From an uncultured Gammaproteobacteria bacterium (GTDB taxonomy: Bacteria; Pseudomonadota; Gammaproteobacteria; Arenicellales; JAANXG01), in the NCBI GenBank assembly GCA_947258495.1, contig CAMYIN010000097.1, forward strand, positions 1 to 64,000: a stretch of DNA of 64,000 nucleotides. The letters are read 5' to 3'. The position numbers and the translations under genes are program-made. The notes below the pieces were generated by a model, which saw nothing but the letters and a program-made list of their open reading frames with translations, was not told the origin of the DNA and made no database searches. Every line of letters starts with the position of its first letter. Positions within the stretch are counted from its first letter, which is position 1. Shown here piece after piece: positions 45,903 to 55,135 of this stretch.

Positions 45903-47219
45903 TCAGCCTTCCTTTCTGCCGCCGACGACGTTGACGCCTTTCAGCAGGTTCAGCGCTTCGCGCAGCTGGAAATCGTCATCGATGGACGGACCTCTGTCGG
46001 GCGCGTCCTGCGCCTCTTCGTCGTTGTCTTTTCCGTTCTCGTTTCGCAGATGACCGAGCAGGTCCTGTTCACGGATGCGCCGCGAGGCGTCGCTGTCCTT
46101 CTTTGCGAGCTTCAGATCTTCGACGACCACATCGGGGACAATGCCGGCGGCCTGGATGGAGCGGTCCTGTGGCGTGTAGTAACGGGCGGTGGTGATTTTC
46201 AGCGCCGCGCCGTTTTTCATCGGTAGTATGGTCTGCACCGATCCCTTGCCGAAGGTCTTGGTGCCCATGATGATCGCGCGTTTATGGTCCTGCAGGGCAC
46301 CGGCGACGATTTCGGACGCAGACGCCGATCCGCCGTTGACCAGGACGACGATCGGTGCGTCGTCGCTGTAGTCATTGGGGGTGGCGGTGAATTTGAGTTG
46401 CGAGTCCTCGATTCGGCCCTTGGTGGAGACAATCACCCCCTTTCGCAGGAAGGTGTCGGTGACCGCAACTGCGCCGTTCAGTACTCCCCCCGGGTTGTTC
46501 CGCAGGTCGAGCACGATGCCCTTCAAGGCTCCGCCGGATTGTTTCTTCATTTTGCCCAGTTGGCGTCGCACGGCGTCTGCGGTGGACGATTGAAACTGAG
46601 TCACGCGCAGATAGCCGTAGCCGTCCTCGAGGATTTTACCGCGCACACTGGTGATCTTGATGATAGCCCGCGTGAGCACGAACTCCAGCGGCTGAGGTTC
46701 GTCTTCTCGAATTACCGTCAGTTTTATTTTCGTGTTCGGCTTGCCGCGCATGCGCCGCACCGCATCGCTCAAGGTCATTCCCTTCACCGGGGAATCATCC
46801 AGGCGGGTGATCAGATCTCCGGCCTTGATTCCCGCTCGATGAGCCGGGGTGTCGTCGATGGGGGCCACCACCTTGACGAAGCCGTTTTCCATGGTGACTT
46901 CGATTCCAAGGCCCCCGAATTTGCCTTCGGTACCGATGCGTACTTCCTTGAAGGACTCCGGGTCCAGATAGGTCGAATGCGGGTCCAGGCCGGAGAGCAT
47001 GCCTTGAATCGCGTCGATAAGGAGTTTCTTGTCATCCACGTCTTCGACGTAGTCGCTCTTTACCTTGCCAAAGACCTCCGTCAAGACCCTCAACTCGTCC
47101 AGAGGCAGCGGCTGCAATGAATCCTGACGTTCAGCCTGAACGTCCCGGTAAAACGTGGTACTGACGCCGAGCAACGCGCCTAGGGCCAACACTAATAAAT
47201 TTCGAGTTACTCTACCCAT
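45903..47219 (-). CDS. ctpA: S41-family carboxyl-terminal processing peptidase
   Basis: 438 residues with a signal/anchor (NLLVLALGALLGVSTTFY), a PDZ domain (GGLGIEVTMENGFVKVVAPID region, about 100-180), and the S41 catalytic domain. The Ser-Lys dyad is in NGGSASASEIVAG and TKTFGKGSVQT. It cleaves periplasmic proteins at their C-terminus, often with cell-wall hydrolases as targets. It follows envC on the same strand with 55 bp between, a common gene pair. Confidence 0.96.
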   Translation of the reverse strand: MGRVTRNLLVLALGALLGVSTTFYRDVQAERQDSLQPLPLDELRVLTEVFGKVKSDYVEDVDDKKLLIDAIQGMLSGLDPHSTYLDPESFKEVRIGTEGKFGGLGIEVTMENGFVKVVAPIDDTPAHRAGIKAGDLITRLDDSPVKGMTLSDAVRRMRGKPNTKIKLTVIREDEPQPLEFVLTRAIIKITSVRGKILEDGYGYLRVTQFQSSTADAVRRQLGKMKKQSGGALKGIVLDLRNNPGGVLNGAVAVTDTFLRKGVIVSTKGRIEDSQLKFTATPNDYSDDAPIVVLVNGGSASASEIVAGALQDHKRAIIMGTKTFGKGSVQTILPMKNGAALKITTARYYTPQDRSIQAAGIVPDVVVEDLKLAKKDSDASRRIREQDLLGHLRNENGKDNDEEAQDAPDRGPSIDDDFQLREALNLLKGVNVVGGRKEG

Positions 47220-47274
47220 ACTGCTGTTCTCCCGCCGCTACGATACCTGCGTGCGACTCGCCTGATGACTGCAT

Positions 47275-48414
47275 TTACCCGGCCTTGCACCACAAGAGCG
47301 GATTGCGTGGTTTCCCGTTATGCCTGATTTCAAAATATAATCCGGTCTGGCTCAAACCGCCACTGTTCCCCACCACCGCGATGGGATTGCCGGTATCTAC
47401 CCAGTCCCCCACTTCCTTGTACAGCAGCTTGTTGTGGCTGTACAAGCTCATATAGCCGTCGCCGTGATCGATAATCAATAATAACCCAAACCCCCGCAGC
47501 CAATCCGCGAACGCCACTCGTCCGTGAAATACGGCGCGCACGACGCGGTCTTCGGGAGCCTTCAGGAACAGGCCCTGCCAGCGCAGGTTGCCTTTCTTCT
47601 GCTGATTGAAACGCGCCCCGATGGTCCCTTTTACCGGCAGCGCCAAGCGACCTTTCATGTCGCCGAATCTGATCTCGGCCTTCAAGGTCGCCGGCAGCTC
47701 TCGCATCATTTCCGCGAGCTCGGCAAGCAGCGTTTCGAGTCGGCGCTCGTGCTCGTGAAGCGATGCCAGTTCCTCGTTTTGGCTCAGAATGCGTGCCTCC
47801 AGTTTGGCAAGCAGCGCAGCGCGCTCCTTGCGCTTCTGTCGCAACGCCCGGCGGCTTTCCAGCTGCGTCTGCTGCAGCGCAACCAGTTCCCGCTGCTCCT
47901 TATCCAATCGTTCCTGCGACTGCTGCAAAGCCGCCAGGGACTGACGCACGGCTTCGATCTGTTGACTGCGCGCACGCGCGAGATAGCGGTAGTAGGTGAT
48001 CGCCCGGCCCAGCTTGGCCGGGTCCTCCTGATTGAGCAGCATCTTGACATACCCCTGCCGTCCCATGACATAGGTTGCGTATATCGTGCGACTGAAGACG
48101 TCGGTGTGCGTCTGCAGACGTTGCTGCTGACGCTCGCGATCCGCATTGAGCTCTTTGATGCGCGTGTTTTTCTGTTCGATCGCCGTGCGCAGCGCGCGCA
48201 GCTTGGCGTTGATGGCCCCGATTTCCCGCTCGCTGCGATGCAGCGCTTCGCGGGTCTCATCCCGCTTTGACCTGTCGCGATTTATTTCAGCCTGCAGCGC
48301 CTGCATTTTTACCCGCAGTCGCTGCAGCTGTTTTTCGTACGGTCCTTCGGGCGGCGCGGCCGCGGTCGTCGCGGCCGCGAGCATGGTAGCGAAAACGAGG
48401 AATCTGGGAGCCAC
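47275..48414 (-). CDS. envC: murein hydrolase activator EnvC
   Basis: 379 residues: signal peptide (RFLVFATMLAAATTAAAP), long coiled coil of about 230 residues, and a C-terminal LytM domain. The LytM domain lacks the first His of its final H-x-H (YFEIRHNGKP), as in E. coli EnvC, so it activates amidases rather than cutting itself. In E. coli EnvC works at the septum with FtsEX. Upstream of ctpA; divergent from the ArsR gene. Confidence 0.95.
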   Translation of the reverse strand: MAPRFLVFATMLAAATTAAAPPEGPYEKQLQRLRVKMQALQAEINRDRSKRDETREALHRSEREIGAINAKLRALRTAIEQKNTRIKELNADRERQQQRLQTHTDVFSRTIYATYVMGRQGYVKMLLNQEDPAKLGRAITYYRYLARARSQQIEAVRQSLAALQQSQERLDKEQRELVALQQTQLESRRALRQKRKERAALLAKLEARILSQNEELASLHEHERRLETLLAELAEMMRELPATLKAEIRFGDMKGRLALPVKGTIGARFNQQKKGNLRWQGLFLKAPEDRVVRAVFHGRVAFADWLRGFGLLLIIDHGDGYMSLYSHNKLLYKEVGDWVDTGNPIAVVGNSGGLSQTGLYFEIRHNGKPRNPLLWCKAG

Positions 48415-48447
48415 AAACGGCGATTATAGGGGCTTTTATCGGCGTAA

Positions 48448-48473
48448 TATTAGTGTATAATCGACTACTAATA
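48448..48473. promoter_or_regulatory. inverted-repeat operator over a perfect -10 box before arsR-type gene
   Basis: TATTAGT (48448-48454) and ACTAATA (48467-48473) are perfect inverted repeats that flank TATAAT at 48456-48461. The symmetry extends outward to GTAA and TTAC. This is the expected layout for ArsR autorepression: the protein covers its own -10 box. It also lies between envC and the ArsR gene and could affect envC. Confidence 0.72.
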
Positions 48474-48498
48474 GAGTTACGACTGGAAAGGGTGGCCC

Positions 48499-48855
48499 AT
48501 GAGCAGTTCGAAATCCGGCGCCGGCAATTCCGCAGCCACTGCGGCCGAGATGCTGCTGGCGAGCGAGGCGGACATTCATCATGCCTCGCGATCGCTGAAA
48601 GCGATGGCCCATCCGCTGCGACTCAAGATCTTGTGTATCCTGGGAGGAGCGCCGGAGACCAGCGTCCAGGACCTCGTTGATATGGTCGGTACTTCGCAAA
48701 GCAACATTTCCCAACACCTCTCCATTTTACGGGATAAAGGCATCCTGGACTCGCGCAAGGACGCCAACAAGGTCTACTACAGCATCGGCGACGAACGCAT
48801 TCTTCGGCTCATGGAGTCGATGCGGCTCGCGTTCTGCACCACACAGGATCACTGA
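48499..48855 (+). CDS. ArsR-family regulator with two sensor-like cysteines
   Basis: 118 residues with an ArsR winged helix (KAMAHPLRLKILCILGG, TSQSNISQHLSILRDKGIL, ANKVYYSIGDERILRLMESM). The arsenic motif ELCVCD is absent. Two cysteines, Cys46 (RLKILC) and Cys113 (RLAFC), are 67 residues apart, close to the spacing of Cys41 and Cys107 in SqrR/BigR-type persulfide sensors. The next gene is a rhodanese, so sensing reactive sulfur is a reasonable inference. Not tested. The operator is described separately. Confidence 0.85.
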   Translation: MSSSKSGAGNSAATAAEMLLASEADIHHASRSLKAMAHPLRLKILCILGGAPETSVQDLVDMVGTSQSNISQHLSILRDKGILDSRKDANKVYYSIGDERILRLMESMRLAFCTTQDH

Positions 48856-48985
48856 CCACCACGTCCTGCGCCGTACGGACGGCGCTACCGCACCGTCGGC
48901 GCCGATCTATTGCTGATGGCGACCATAACCGGTAATCTCGCGCACTTCCAGGATTTATCGATACCGGTCTCAACGGCCTCCTCAG

Positions 48986-49402
48986 ATGACGACAAAATTC
49001 ATCATCGACAACTGGTATTTATTCGCGATGGCGGCCGCGATCGTCGTCATGCTACTGCTGGAGCCTCTACGGACACGCCGTTCCGGAATCAAGTCGGTAT
49101 CGGCATTGGAGCTCCCCCGTTTGCTCCGGGATGACGCCCTCATCGTCGATGTCAGTGAGCCCCATGAATTCAAGAAGGGTCATATAGCCCGTTCCTTGAA
49201 CGTGCCGCTAAAGAAACTATCCTCAGATAACGTCGCCCTGAAGAAGAACAAAGATAAGACGATAATCATCACTTGCAGAACCGGGAATCGCTCGTCGACC
49301 GCCGCCCGTGCACTCAGCAAACAAGGGTTCGAGCGCGTGTATACGTTGGCGGGAGGAGTGCTTTCCTGGGAAAAGGAAAAGCTGCCCATAGAAAAAGGTT
49401 AA
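48986..49402 (+). CDS. yibN: membrane-anchored rhodanese-domain protein
   Basis: 138 residues: one membrane helix (WYLFAMAAAIVVMLLLEPL) then a rhodanese domain with the active cysteine in IITCRTGNRSSTAAR. It may carry persulfide sulfur at the membrane. YibN is the usual upstream neighbour of secB. In E. coli a grxC gene lies between them; here it does not. Confidence 0.9.
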   Translation: MTTKFIIDNWYLFAMAAAIVVMLLLEPLRTRRSGIKSVSALELPRLLRDDALIVDVSEPHEFKKGHIARSLNVPLKKLSSDNVALKKNKDKTIIITCRTGNRSSTAARALSKQGFERVYTLAGGVLSWEKEKLPIEKG

Positions 49403-49456
49403 CAGGTCTCTGATCAATTCAGAGCCGTCGCGAAATTCTAAAATAAGGTGCGCGAA

Positions 49457-49993
49457 ATGGCAGAACAGCCGCAAAGTCAAGCAAAATTCGGTATACGAAA
49501 GATCTACCTCAAGGACGTTTCCTTCGAGTCGCCGCAGGCGCCGCAAATCTTCGTTAAGGCCGACATCACGCCGACCATCGATGTGCAGATTCGCCTTGCC
49601 CACTCGGTATTGAGCAAGGAAACGGGTTTCTACGAGGTGGTATTGACGATGACGGTGACCGCGAAGTCGGGCGACCAGACCACGTTTCTCATCGAGGCGC
49701 AACAAGCGGGTGTGTTCGAGATAATGGGGGTCAGCGACGACGAATTGCCCCTGGCCCTCGAAGTGGCCTGCCCCAACGTATTGCTGCCGTTTGCCCGCGA
49801 AGCGGTGGCGGATTTCGTGGCCAAAGGTGGTTTTCCTCAGCTTTTGGTCAACCCCGTGAATTTCGAGGCGCTCTACCTGCAGAAAAAGTCGCAGCAGCAG
49901 GCGACGTCCCCGGCGGGCGGAAACGGCGAGGCCGATGCCAAAACGGCCACCGCGCCGGAAAAGTCCCCGCCCGAGGAACCGAAGGCCAACTGA
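49457..49993 (+). CDS. secB: protein-export chaperone SecB
   Basis: 178 residues from ATG 49457, which has AAGG eight bases before it. The core FGIRKIYLKDVSFESP, TDGFYEVVLT-like KETGFYEVVLTMTV, LPFAREAVADFVAKGGFPQLLVNPVNF is diagnostic. SecB keeps secretory preproteins unfolded for SecA. The C-terminal tail (about 30 residues, rich in Glu, Ala, Pro) is longer than in E. coli and its function is not clear. Confidence 0.96.
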   Translation: MAEQPQSQAKFGIRKIYLKDVSFESPQAPQIFVKADITPTIDVQIRLAHSVLSKETGFYEVVLTMTVTAKSGDQTTFLIEAQQAGVFEIMGVSDDELPLALEVACPNVLLPFAREAVADFVAKGGFPQLLVNPVNFEALYLQKKSQQQATSPAGGNGEADAKTATAPEKSPPEEPKAN

Positions 49994-50053
49994 AGTCCGC
50001 GCAACGGACTGACGTACGTCCCCCGGGTCATGCCGAGTCTGGATCCCGGTAAC

Positions 50054-51055
50054 ATGAGCGCCTCCGTGGCGGTGCTCGGCGCGGGTTCCTGGGGTACCGC
50101 CCTGGCCGTACTGCTCGCCCGCAACGGCCATCGCGTGCGCCTGTGGGGCCACGATGCGGAGCACATGGCGAGGCTCTCAAGGCATCGCGAAAACAAGGAC
50201 TACCTTCCCGGCATTGCACTTCCCGACGCCGTAGATGTATGCCTCGAATTGGCGGCCGTGGTGCGCGGCAACGACCAGATCCTTATCGTGGTTCCGAGCC
50301 ACGCGTTTCGGCATACGGTGGCGCAGATCGCCGAGACGCGTCCCGACCGCAGCGGAATGATCGTCGCCTGGGGCACTAAGGGATTCGATCCCGATCGCGA
50401 GTTGCTGCTGAGCGACGTCGTCGTCGAGTTACTGGGCACGTCGGTGTCGCGCGCCGTAGTGTCTGGACCCAGTTTCGCGAGCGAAGTCGCCAGGGCGTTG
50501 CCGACGGCTCTGACGGTGGCCTCGGACGACGAGGAGATCGCGGCGCGCGTGGCCGCTTGGTTGCGCAACGAACGCGTACGTGTGTACACCAACCCGGACA
50601 TGGCGGGGGTTCAGCTCGGAGGCGCCATCAAGAACGTCATGGCGTTGGCGGCGGGGATCAGCGATGGGCTGGGATTCGGCGCCAATGCCCGCGCCGCCCT
50701 CATAACCCGGGGTTTGGCGGAGATGCATCGATTGGGGGTGGCGCTCGGGGGGCGCGCTTCCACCTTCATGGGATTGACCGGCGTTGGGGATCTGGTACTG
50801 ACTTGTACCGATGACCAGTCTCGTAACCGGCGCGTTGGCATCGCACTCGGAAAAGGCCGAAGCCTGCAGCAGGCGCTGGCGGATGTCGGTCAGGAAGCGG
50901 AAGGCGTGAAGACCGTGCGCGAGTTGTACAATATGGCGACACGCGCACGCATAGACATGCCGATCACGGAAAAAGTCTACCGGGTGATCTACGAGGGACA
51001 TTCGCCGCAGATGGCGGTGGAAGAGCTCATCCGGCGCGAGCCCAAATCGGAGTAG
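50054..51055 (+). CDS. gpsA: glycerol-3-phosphate dehydrogenase [NAD(P)+]
   Basis: 333 residues. It makes sn-glycerol-3-phosphate for phospholipids. NAD site VAVLGAGSWGTALAVLLARNG, catalytic lysines in WGTKGF and GGAIKNVMALAAGI, and TFMGLTGVGDLVLTC are standard. Follows secB by 60 bp; ends 17 bp from the convergent trmL. Confidence 0.97.
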   Translation: MSASVAVLGAGSWGTALAVLLARNGHRVRLWGHDAEHMARLSRHRENKDYLPGIALPDAVDVCLELAAVVRGNDQILIVVPSHAFRHTVAQIAETRPDRSGMIVAWGTKGFDPDRELLLSDVVVELLGTSVSRAVVSGPSFASEVARALPTALTVASDDEEIAARVAAWLRNERVRVYTNPDMAGVQLGGAIKNVMALAAGISDGLGFGANARAALITRGLAEMHRLGVALGGRASTFMGLTGVGDLVLTCTDDQSRNRRVGIALGKGRSLQQALADVGQEAEGVKTVRELYNMATRARIDMPITEKVYRVIYEGHSPQMAVEELIRREPKSE

Positions 51056-51072
51056 TCACGGACAGCGGCGTT

Positions 51073-51540
51073 TCACGTCTTTCTCTCCGCAAAGCCGAGT
51101 TGTCGCCACGCCTCGAACACCACCACGCTGACTGCGTTGGAGAGATTGAGGGAGCGGTTGTTGGGGATCATCGGCAGCGTGATACGCTGCCCCTCGGGCA
51201 CCGAGTCTCGAAGATCGGGGGGCAGTCCTCGGGTCTCCGGACCGAACAGAAACACGTCCTGCTGCCGATACCGGGGCGCGGTGTAGACGGTGCGGTTGTG
51301 CGTCGACACCGTGAACAGACGTCCGCTCGTGATCGACGCCAGGAACGCCGCTACCGAGGGGTGCCTCGCCACGCTCGCCCAGTCGCTGTAATCGAGTCCG
51401 GCGCGGCGGAGTTTCGCGTCGTCCGGACTGAAACCGAGCGGTTCGATCAAATGCAGACGACAACCGGTATTGGCGCACAATCGCATGACGTTGCCGGTGT
51501 TGGGCGGTATCTCGGGTTGATAGAGAACCACGTGAAACAC
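51073..51540 (-). CDS. trmL: tRNA (cytidine(34)-2'-O)-methyltransferase
   Basis: 155 residues of the SPOUT fold. It methylates the wobble base of tRNA-Leu. PEIPPNTGNVMRLCANTG, FGPETRGLP and MIPNNRSLNLSNAVSVVVFEAWRQ (knot and SAM site) are seen. In E. coli trmL is in the secB-gpsA-cysE neighbourhood, so the order is partly kept, but cysE is absent here. Confidence 0.96.
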   Translation of the reverse strand: MFHVVLYQPEIPPNTGNVMRLCANTGCRLHLIEPLGFSPDDAKLRRAGLDYSDWASVARHPSVAAFLASITSGRLFTVSTHNRTVYTAPRYRQQDVFLFGPETRGLPPDLRDSVPEGQRITLPMIPNNRSLNLSNAVSVVVFEAWRQLGFAERKT

Positions 51541-51552
51541 GGCGGCCTCCTC

Positions 51553-52749
51553 CTATTCGAGGTTCGTTCGCCGCTTGCGGCGATGTCCGGGCGCCGGTTC
51601 CGGCAGCATCCGCAACAGCAGCCCATCGAGATGGCGATAGCCGCGCGCGGTCGCGCGCACGCGCGTGCCGTCGATCGACATCAGGCCCATACGTGTCAGC
51701 GTTTCGCATTGCTGCAGGAGACGATGCGGGCACAAACCCGTGCGGCGCTCGAACAGCGTGGTCGAGAATCCGTGTCTCAGCCTCAGGGCGTTCATGAGGA
51801 ATTCGAAAGCGCGATCCTCGGCGGTCAACTCCCTCACGCCGGCGACACGGGCGTCGCTGGACGCGTTACGCATGTATTCCTTCGGATGTCGGGTTTTCCA
51901 ACTGCGCACGACGCGATGCGGGTGCGTGATCTTGGAGTGCGCCCCGGCGCCGATGCCGAGATAGTCGCCGAAACGCCAATAGTTGAGATTGTGCCGGCAC
52001 CGGCGCGCGGCCCGGGCGTACGCGGAAACCTCGTATCGGGCATACCCCGCGGAGCGCAGTACCGCCTGGATCAGCCGTTGCATGCGGCACAGTTCGTCTT
52101 CGTCGGGCAGCGGTGGCGGGTTGCGGTGAAACGGTGTGTTGGCCTCCAGGGTCAGTTGATAGTAGGACAAGTGAGGCGGCCGCGCCGCGATGGCGGCCTC
52201 CACGTCCCTGCCCGCGTCGTCGAGCGTCTGTGCCGGCAGACCGAACATCATATCGACGTTGACGCTGTCGAACCCGGTGGCGTTGGCGGCGGCAACCGCC
52301 GCCAACGCCTGCTCGTCATCGTGGGCCCGACCCAGGCGCCGGAGAAATGCGGTTTGAAAGCTTTGCACCCCGAGCGACAATCGGTTGACGCCGGCTCGTC
52401 GATAACCGAGAAACGCATCCGCCTCGGCGCTCTCCGGATTTGCCTCCAGGGTGATCTCTGCGTCGGGCTCCAAGGGAAGCCTTGCGGATATGCCTGCGAT
52501 CAGCGAGGCGATGCCTGCAACACTGAATAGGCTGGGGGTACCGCCGCCGAGGAAGATCGAGCACAGCGTTCGGCCTTCTATTTCGTGGAGGTGCTGCTCA
52601 AGATCGATGAGCAATGCGGCGATGTAGTCGCGCTCCGGCAATCGCGCTCGAAGCGGGTGCGAATTGAAATCGCAATAGGGGCACTTCGAGGTGCACCAGG
52701 GCAGGTGCACATACAGGGACAGCGGCGGCAATTCAGAAAAAAGCGCCAC
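51553..52749 (-). CDS. hemW: radical SAM haem chaperone HemW
   Basis: 398 residues from GTG 52749. The radical SAM site is WCTSKCPYCDF with three cysteines; IFLGGGTPSLF, EANPES and RLSLGVQSFQ follow. HemW resembles oxygen-independent coproporphyrinogen oxidase but moves haem; it lacks the extra N-terminal part of HemN. GTG start chosen because LFSELPPLSLYVHLPWC fits the family; an upstream ATG would overlap the next gene. Confidence 0.93.
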   Translation of the reverse strand: MALFSELPPLSLYVHLPWCTSKCPYCDFNSHPLRARLPERDYIAALLIDLEQHLHEIEGRTLCSIFLGGGTPSLFSVAGIASLIAGISARLPLEPDAEITLEANPESAEADAFLGYRRAGVNRLSLGVQSFQTAFLRRLGRAHDDEQALAAVAAANATGFDSVNVDMMFGLPAQTLDDAGRDVEAAIAARPPHLSYYQLTLEANTPFHRNPPPLPDEDELCRMQRLIQAVLRSAGYARYEVSAYARAARRCRHNLNYWRFGDYLGIGAGAHSKITHPHRVVRSWKTRHPKEYMRNASSDARVAGVRELTAEDRAFEFLMNALRLRHGFSTTLFERRTGLCPHRLLQQCETLTRMGLMSIDGTRVRATARGYRHLDGLLLRMLPEPAPGHRRKRRTNLE

Positions 52750-52789
52750 GCCGGGCCGGCCGTCGGCGAATCCGATTGCACGGCCGTGG

Positions 52790-53749
52790 CTACACCACGA
52801 CGTTCTGCGGTTTGCCATGCAGGTACGCGCGGATGTTTGCGACCACTATGTCTACGACCCGCTGTCGCGACGCACGCGCCGCCCAGGCGATGTGCGGGGT
52901 GACGATCAGATTCGGTATATCCGGATCCAGCAGCGGATTGCCGTCGACCGGCGGTTCCTGCGACAGCACATCCACGCCGGCGCCCGCTATGGTTCCATTG
53001 CGCAGTGCCTGCGCCAGCGCGCTTTCGTTGACGATCCCGCCGCGTGCAGTGTTGATCAGGATAGCGTCGTCCTTCATGAGCTGCAATTCCCGCTCCCCGA
53101 TCAGGTCCCTGGTCTCATCGGTGAGCGGACAATGTAGACTCACTATGTCCGCTTCCCGCAGTAATTGCTCGATGGGCACACGGCCAGGCTGCGGCGCGCC
53201 GCCCGGCCTCTGTCCGATCTTGACCGTGAGGCCGAAAGCGGGTGCGGCTTCGGCGACGCCCCGCCCGAGCGCGCCGTATCCTACGATGCCCAGGGTGAGG
53301 CCGGCGAGCTCGCGTATGGGAAAATCCAGCAGGCAGAAATGCGGGTGCCGCTGCCAGCGACCGTCGGCGACCGCGCGTTGGTACTGGGGCAGCCGCGTGG
53401 TGAGCGCCAGGATCAATGCGTACACGTGCTGCACGACGGAGGGGGTGCCGTAGTCGCGGACGTTGCACACCGTGATTCCGAGCCCTGTAGCCGCCTCCAG
53501 GTCGATGTTGTTGGTGCCGGTGGCGGCGATGACCACCAACTTAAGGTTTTTCGCCTGTGTCAGCGTACCGCGAGCCAGCGGAACCTTGTTGGAAATGACG
53601 ACGGTCGCGTCCCGCACCCGCGCCTGGATCTGGTCCCCGGCGGTGGTACCGAACGTGTTCCAGGAGATGGGAAATTCCTGCAGTGCGCTCAGGTCCAAGT
53701 CGCCGGGGTCGACCGTGTCGGTGTCGAGGAATACGCCGGCGAGGGTCAT
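52790..53749 (-). CDS. D-2-hydroxyacid dehydrogenase
   Basis: 319 residues. NAD site LGIVGYGALGRGVAEAA; catalytic Arg in NTARGGIVNESAL, Glu in QEPP and His in TPHIAW. It reduces a 2-oxoacid such as hydroxypyruvate or glyoxylate; the family does not fix the substrate. Closest likely role is hydroxypyruvate/glycerate dehydrogenase. It starts over the end of the Sel1 gene (ATGA) and lies upstream of hemW. Confidence 0.93.
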   Translation of the reverse strand: MTLAGVFLDTDTVDPGDLDLSALQEFPISWNTFGTTAGDQIQARVRDATVVISNKVPLARGTLTQAKNLKLVVIAATGTNNIDLEAATGLGITVCNVRDYGTPSVVQHVYALILALTTRLPQYQRAVADGRWQRHPHFCLLDFPIRELAGLTLGIVGYGALGRGVAEAAPAFGLTVKIGQRPGGAPQPGRVPIEQLLREADIVSLHCPLTDETRDLIGERELQLMKDDAILINTARGGIVNESALAQALRNGTIAGAGVDVLSQEPPVDGNPLLDPDIPNLIVTPHIAWAARASRQRVVDIVVANIRAYLHGKPQNVVV

Positions 53750-54237
53750 CGCAGATTATCGCAGTGAATCTGCTTCCACTTCGTCGCCCAGCGCTTTCCC
53801 CGCGTCACGGCTTCGGCCGACATCCTCCCTGCGAGTTGCTCGCGAACGTCGAGGGCCTGTCGGTGCCCGTTGATGGAAGCGACCGTGTACCACATGTAGG
53901 CACTGGCGTAGTCGGGTGCCGAGAACGCGGTGCTCCGGGCGTCGTCGTTGAAGAATCCCGAGAGCACGTTGCCCATTTCGTATTGCGCCGTGACGTCGCC
54001 CTGAATCGCTGCACGACAATACCAGTACAGGGCCTTAACGGTGCTGCGGCGCGGTCCCAGTCCGCAGCAGTAGGACTTTGCCAGCTGATACTGGGCCTGT
54101 GCGTCACCCTGCTCCGCCGCTGCGCGCCACTGCTCGCGGTTGTCGGGGGCGCGCTGCAACCCCCCGGCGCAACCCACCGAGGTCAACCCGAGGACGACGC
54201 AAACGATCAGCGGCAGGCATGCGGGCTTGGTGGTCAT
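53746..54237 (-). CDS. Sel1-repeat protein, probable lipoprotein
   Basis: 163 residues from ATG 54237, with GGGAG five bases before it. A signal sequence ends with a cysteine (VVLGLTSVGC) in a loose lipobox. Two or three Sel1 repeats follow (AAEQGDAQAQYQLAKSYCCGLG, AAIQGDVTAQYEMGNVLS, ASINGHRQAL), each a pair of helices used in protein contacts. Role unknown. Overlaps the hydroxyacid dehydrogenase start. Confidence 0.82.
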   Translation of the reverse strand: MTTKPACLPLIVCVVLGLTSVGCAGGLQRAPDNREQWRAAAEQGDAQAQYQLAKSYCCGLGPRRSTVKALYWYCRAAIQGDVTAQYEMGNVLSGFFNDDARSTAFSAPDYASAYMWYTVASINGHRQALDVREQLAGRMSAEAVTRGKRWATKWKQIHCDNLR

Positions 54238-54517
54238 CGGCACTCCCTTTATCATTATCGGCATCGCGACCATTGTGCCACGGCATTTGCGACGTCCTCA
54301 ACCGGATCGCAGAGGAACCTGGCGCATTGTGGCGCGCACCGGAATTCGATGATCCTGAAACAAAAACGCTGGCTTCGCACCGCTTGACACACCGACGGCA
54401 TAGAGATGTCCGTTGCGTTCTTGCGTCGCGATCTTGGAACGCCGCATCAACGCAACGCCGAGGACCGCCGAGCTCCGCGACGGGCGCGGACCGCGCGACG
54501 GCCGGGATGAGCAGGTG

Positions 54518-55135
54518 ATGTACGTGTCGTGTCTGGATCTGGAGGGTGTGCTGGTGCCTGAAATCTGGTTGAACGTCGCAGAGCATACGGGACTGGATGC
54601 TCTCGCGTTGACGACGCGCGATATGTCGGATTACGACCAGCTGATGCGCCACCGCCTAGGTGTAATCCAGAAAAACGGCCTGCGCTACAGCGACATTCAG
54701 CGTGTCATTGCGGGGATGGCTCCCCTGGACGGCGCCCTGGAGTTCCTGGATTGGCTGCGCGAGCGCAGTCAAGTGATAATCCTTTCGGACACGTTCTACC
54801 AGTTTGCCGGGCCGCTCATGCGCCAGTTACGCTGGCCGACCCTGTTTTGTAACGAACTTCTGCTCCATGACGACGGACGTATCGGCGGCTATCGATTGCG
54901 CCAGGCGGACCAGAAACGTCGTGCGATCGAGGCGCTGCATCGATTGAACTTCGTGGTCGTCGCCGCCGGTGATTCCTACAACGATACCACCATGCTGGCG
55001 GAGGCGGACCGCGGCATCCTGTTTCGTCCGCCGGCGCAGATGGCGACGGAATTTCCCCAATACCCGGTTACCGTCGACTACGACGAGTTGCGCCGGGCGT
55101 TCGAGCACGCGGCGTCGGAGCTCAACGTTCGTTAG
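54518..55135 (+). CDS. thrH: phosphoserine phosphatase / homoserine phosphotransferase ThrH
   Basis: 205 residues from ATG 54518, the same length as ThrH of Pseudomonas. It is a HAD enzyme: motif I CLDLEGVLVPE (D-x-E, typical of ThrH), ILSDTFYQF for motif II, Lys in ADQKRRAIEAL and AGDSYNDTTMLAEAD for motif IV. It can supply serine or transfer phosphate to homoserine. The GTG at 54515 is an alternative start. Its last 14 bp overlap the convergent sensor kinase. Confidence 0.93.
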   Translation: MYVSCLDLEGVLVPEIWLNVAEHTGLDALALTTRDMSDYDQLMRHRLGVIQKNGLRYSDIQRVIAGMAPLDGALEFLDWLRERSQVIILSDTFYQFAGPLMRQLRWPTLFCNELLLHDDGRIGGYRLRQADQKRRAIEALHRLNFVVVAAGDSYNDTTMLAEADRGILFRPPAQMATEFPQYPVTVDYDELRRAFEHAASELNVR

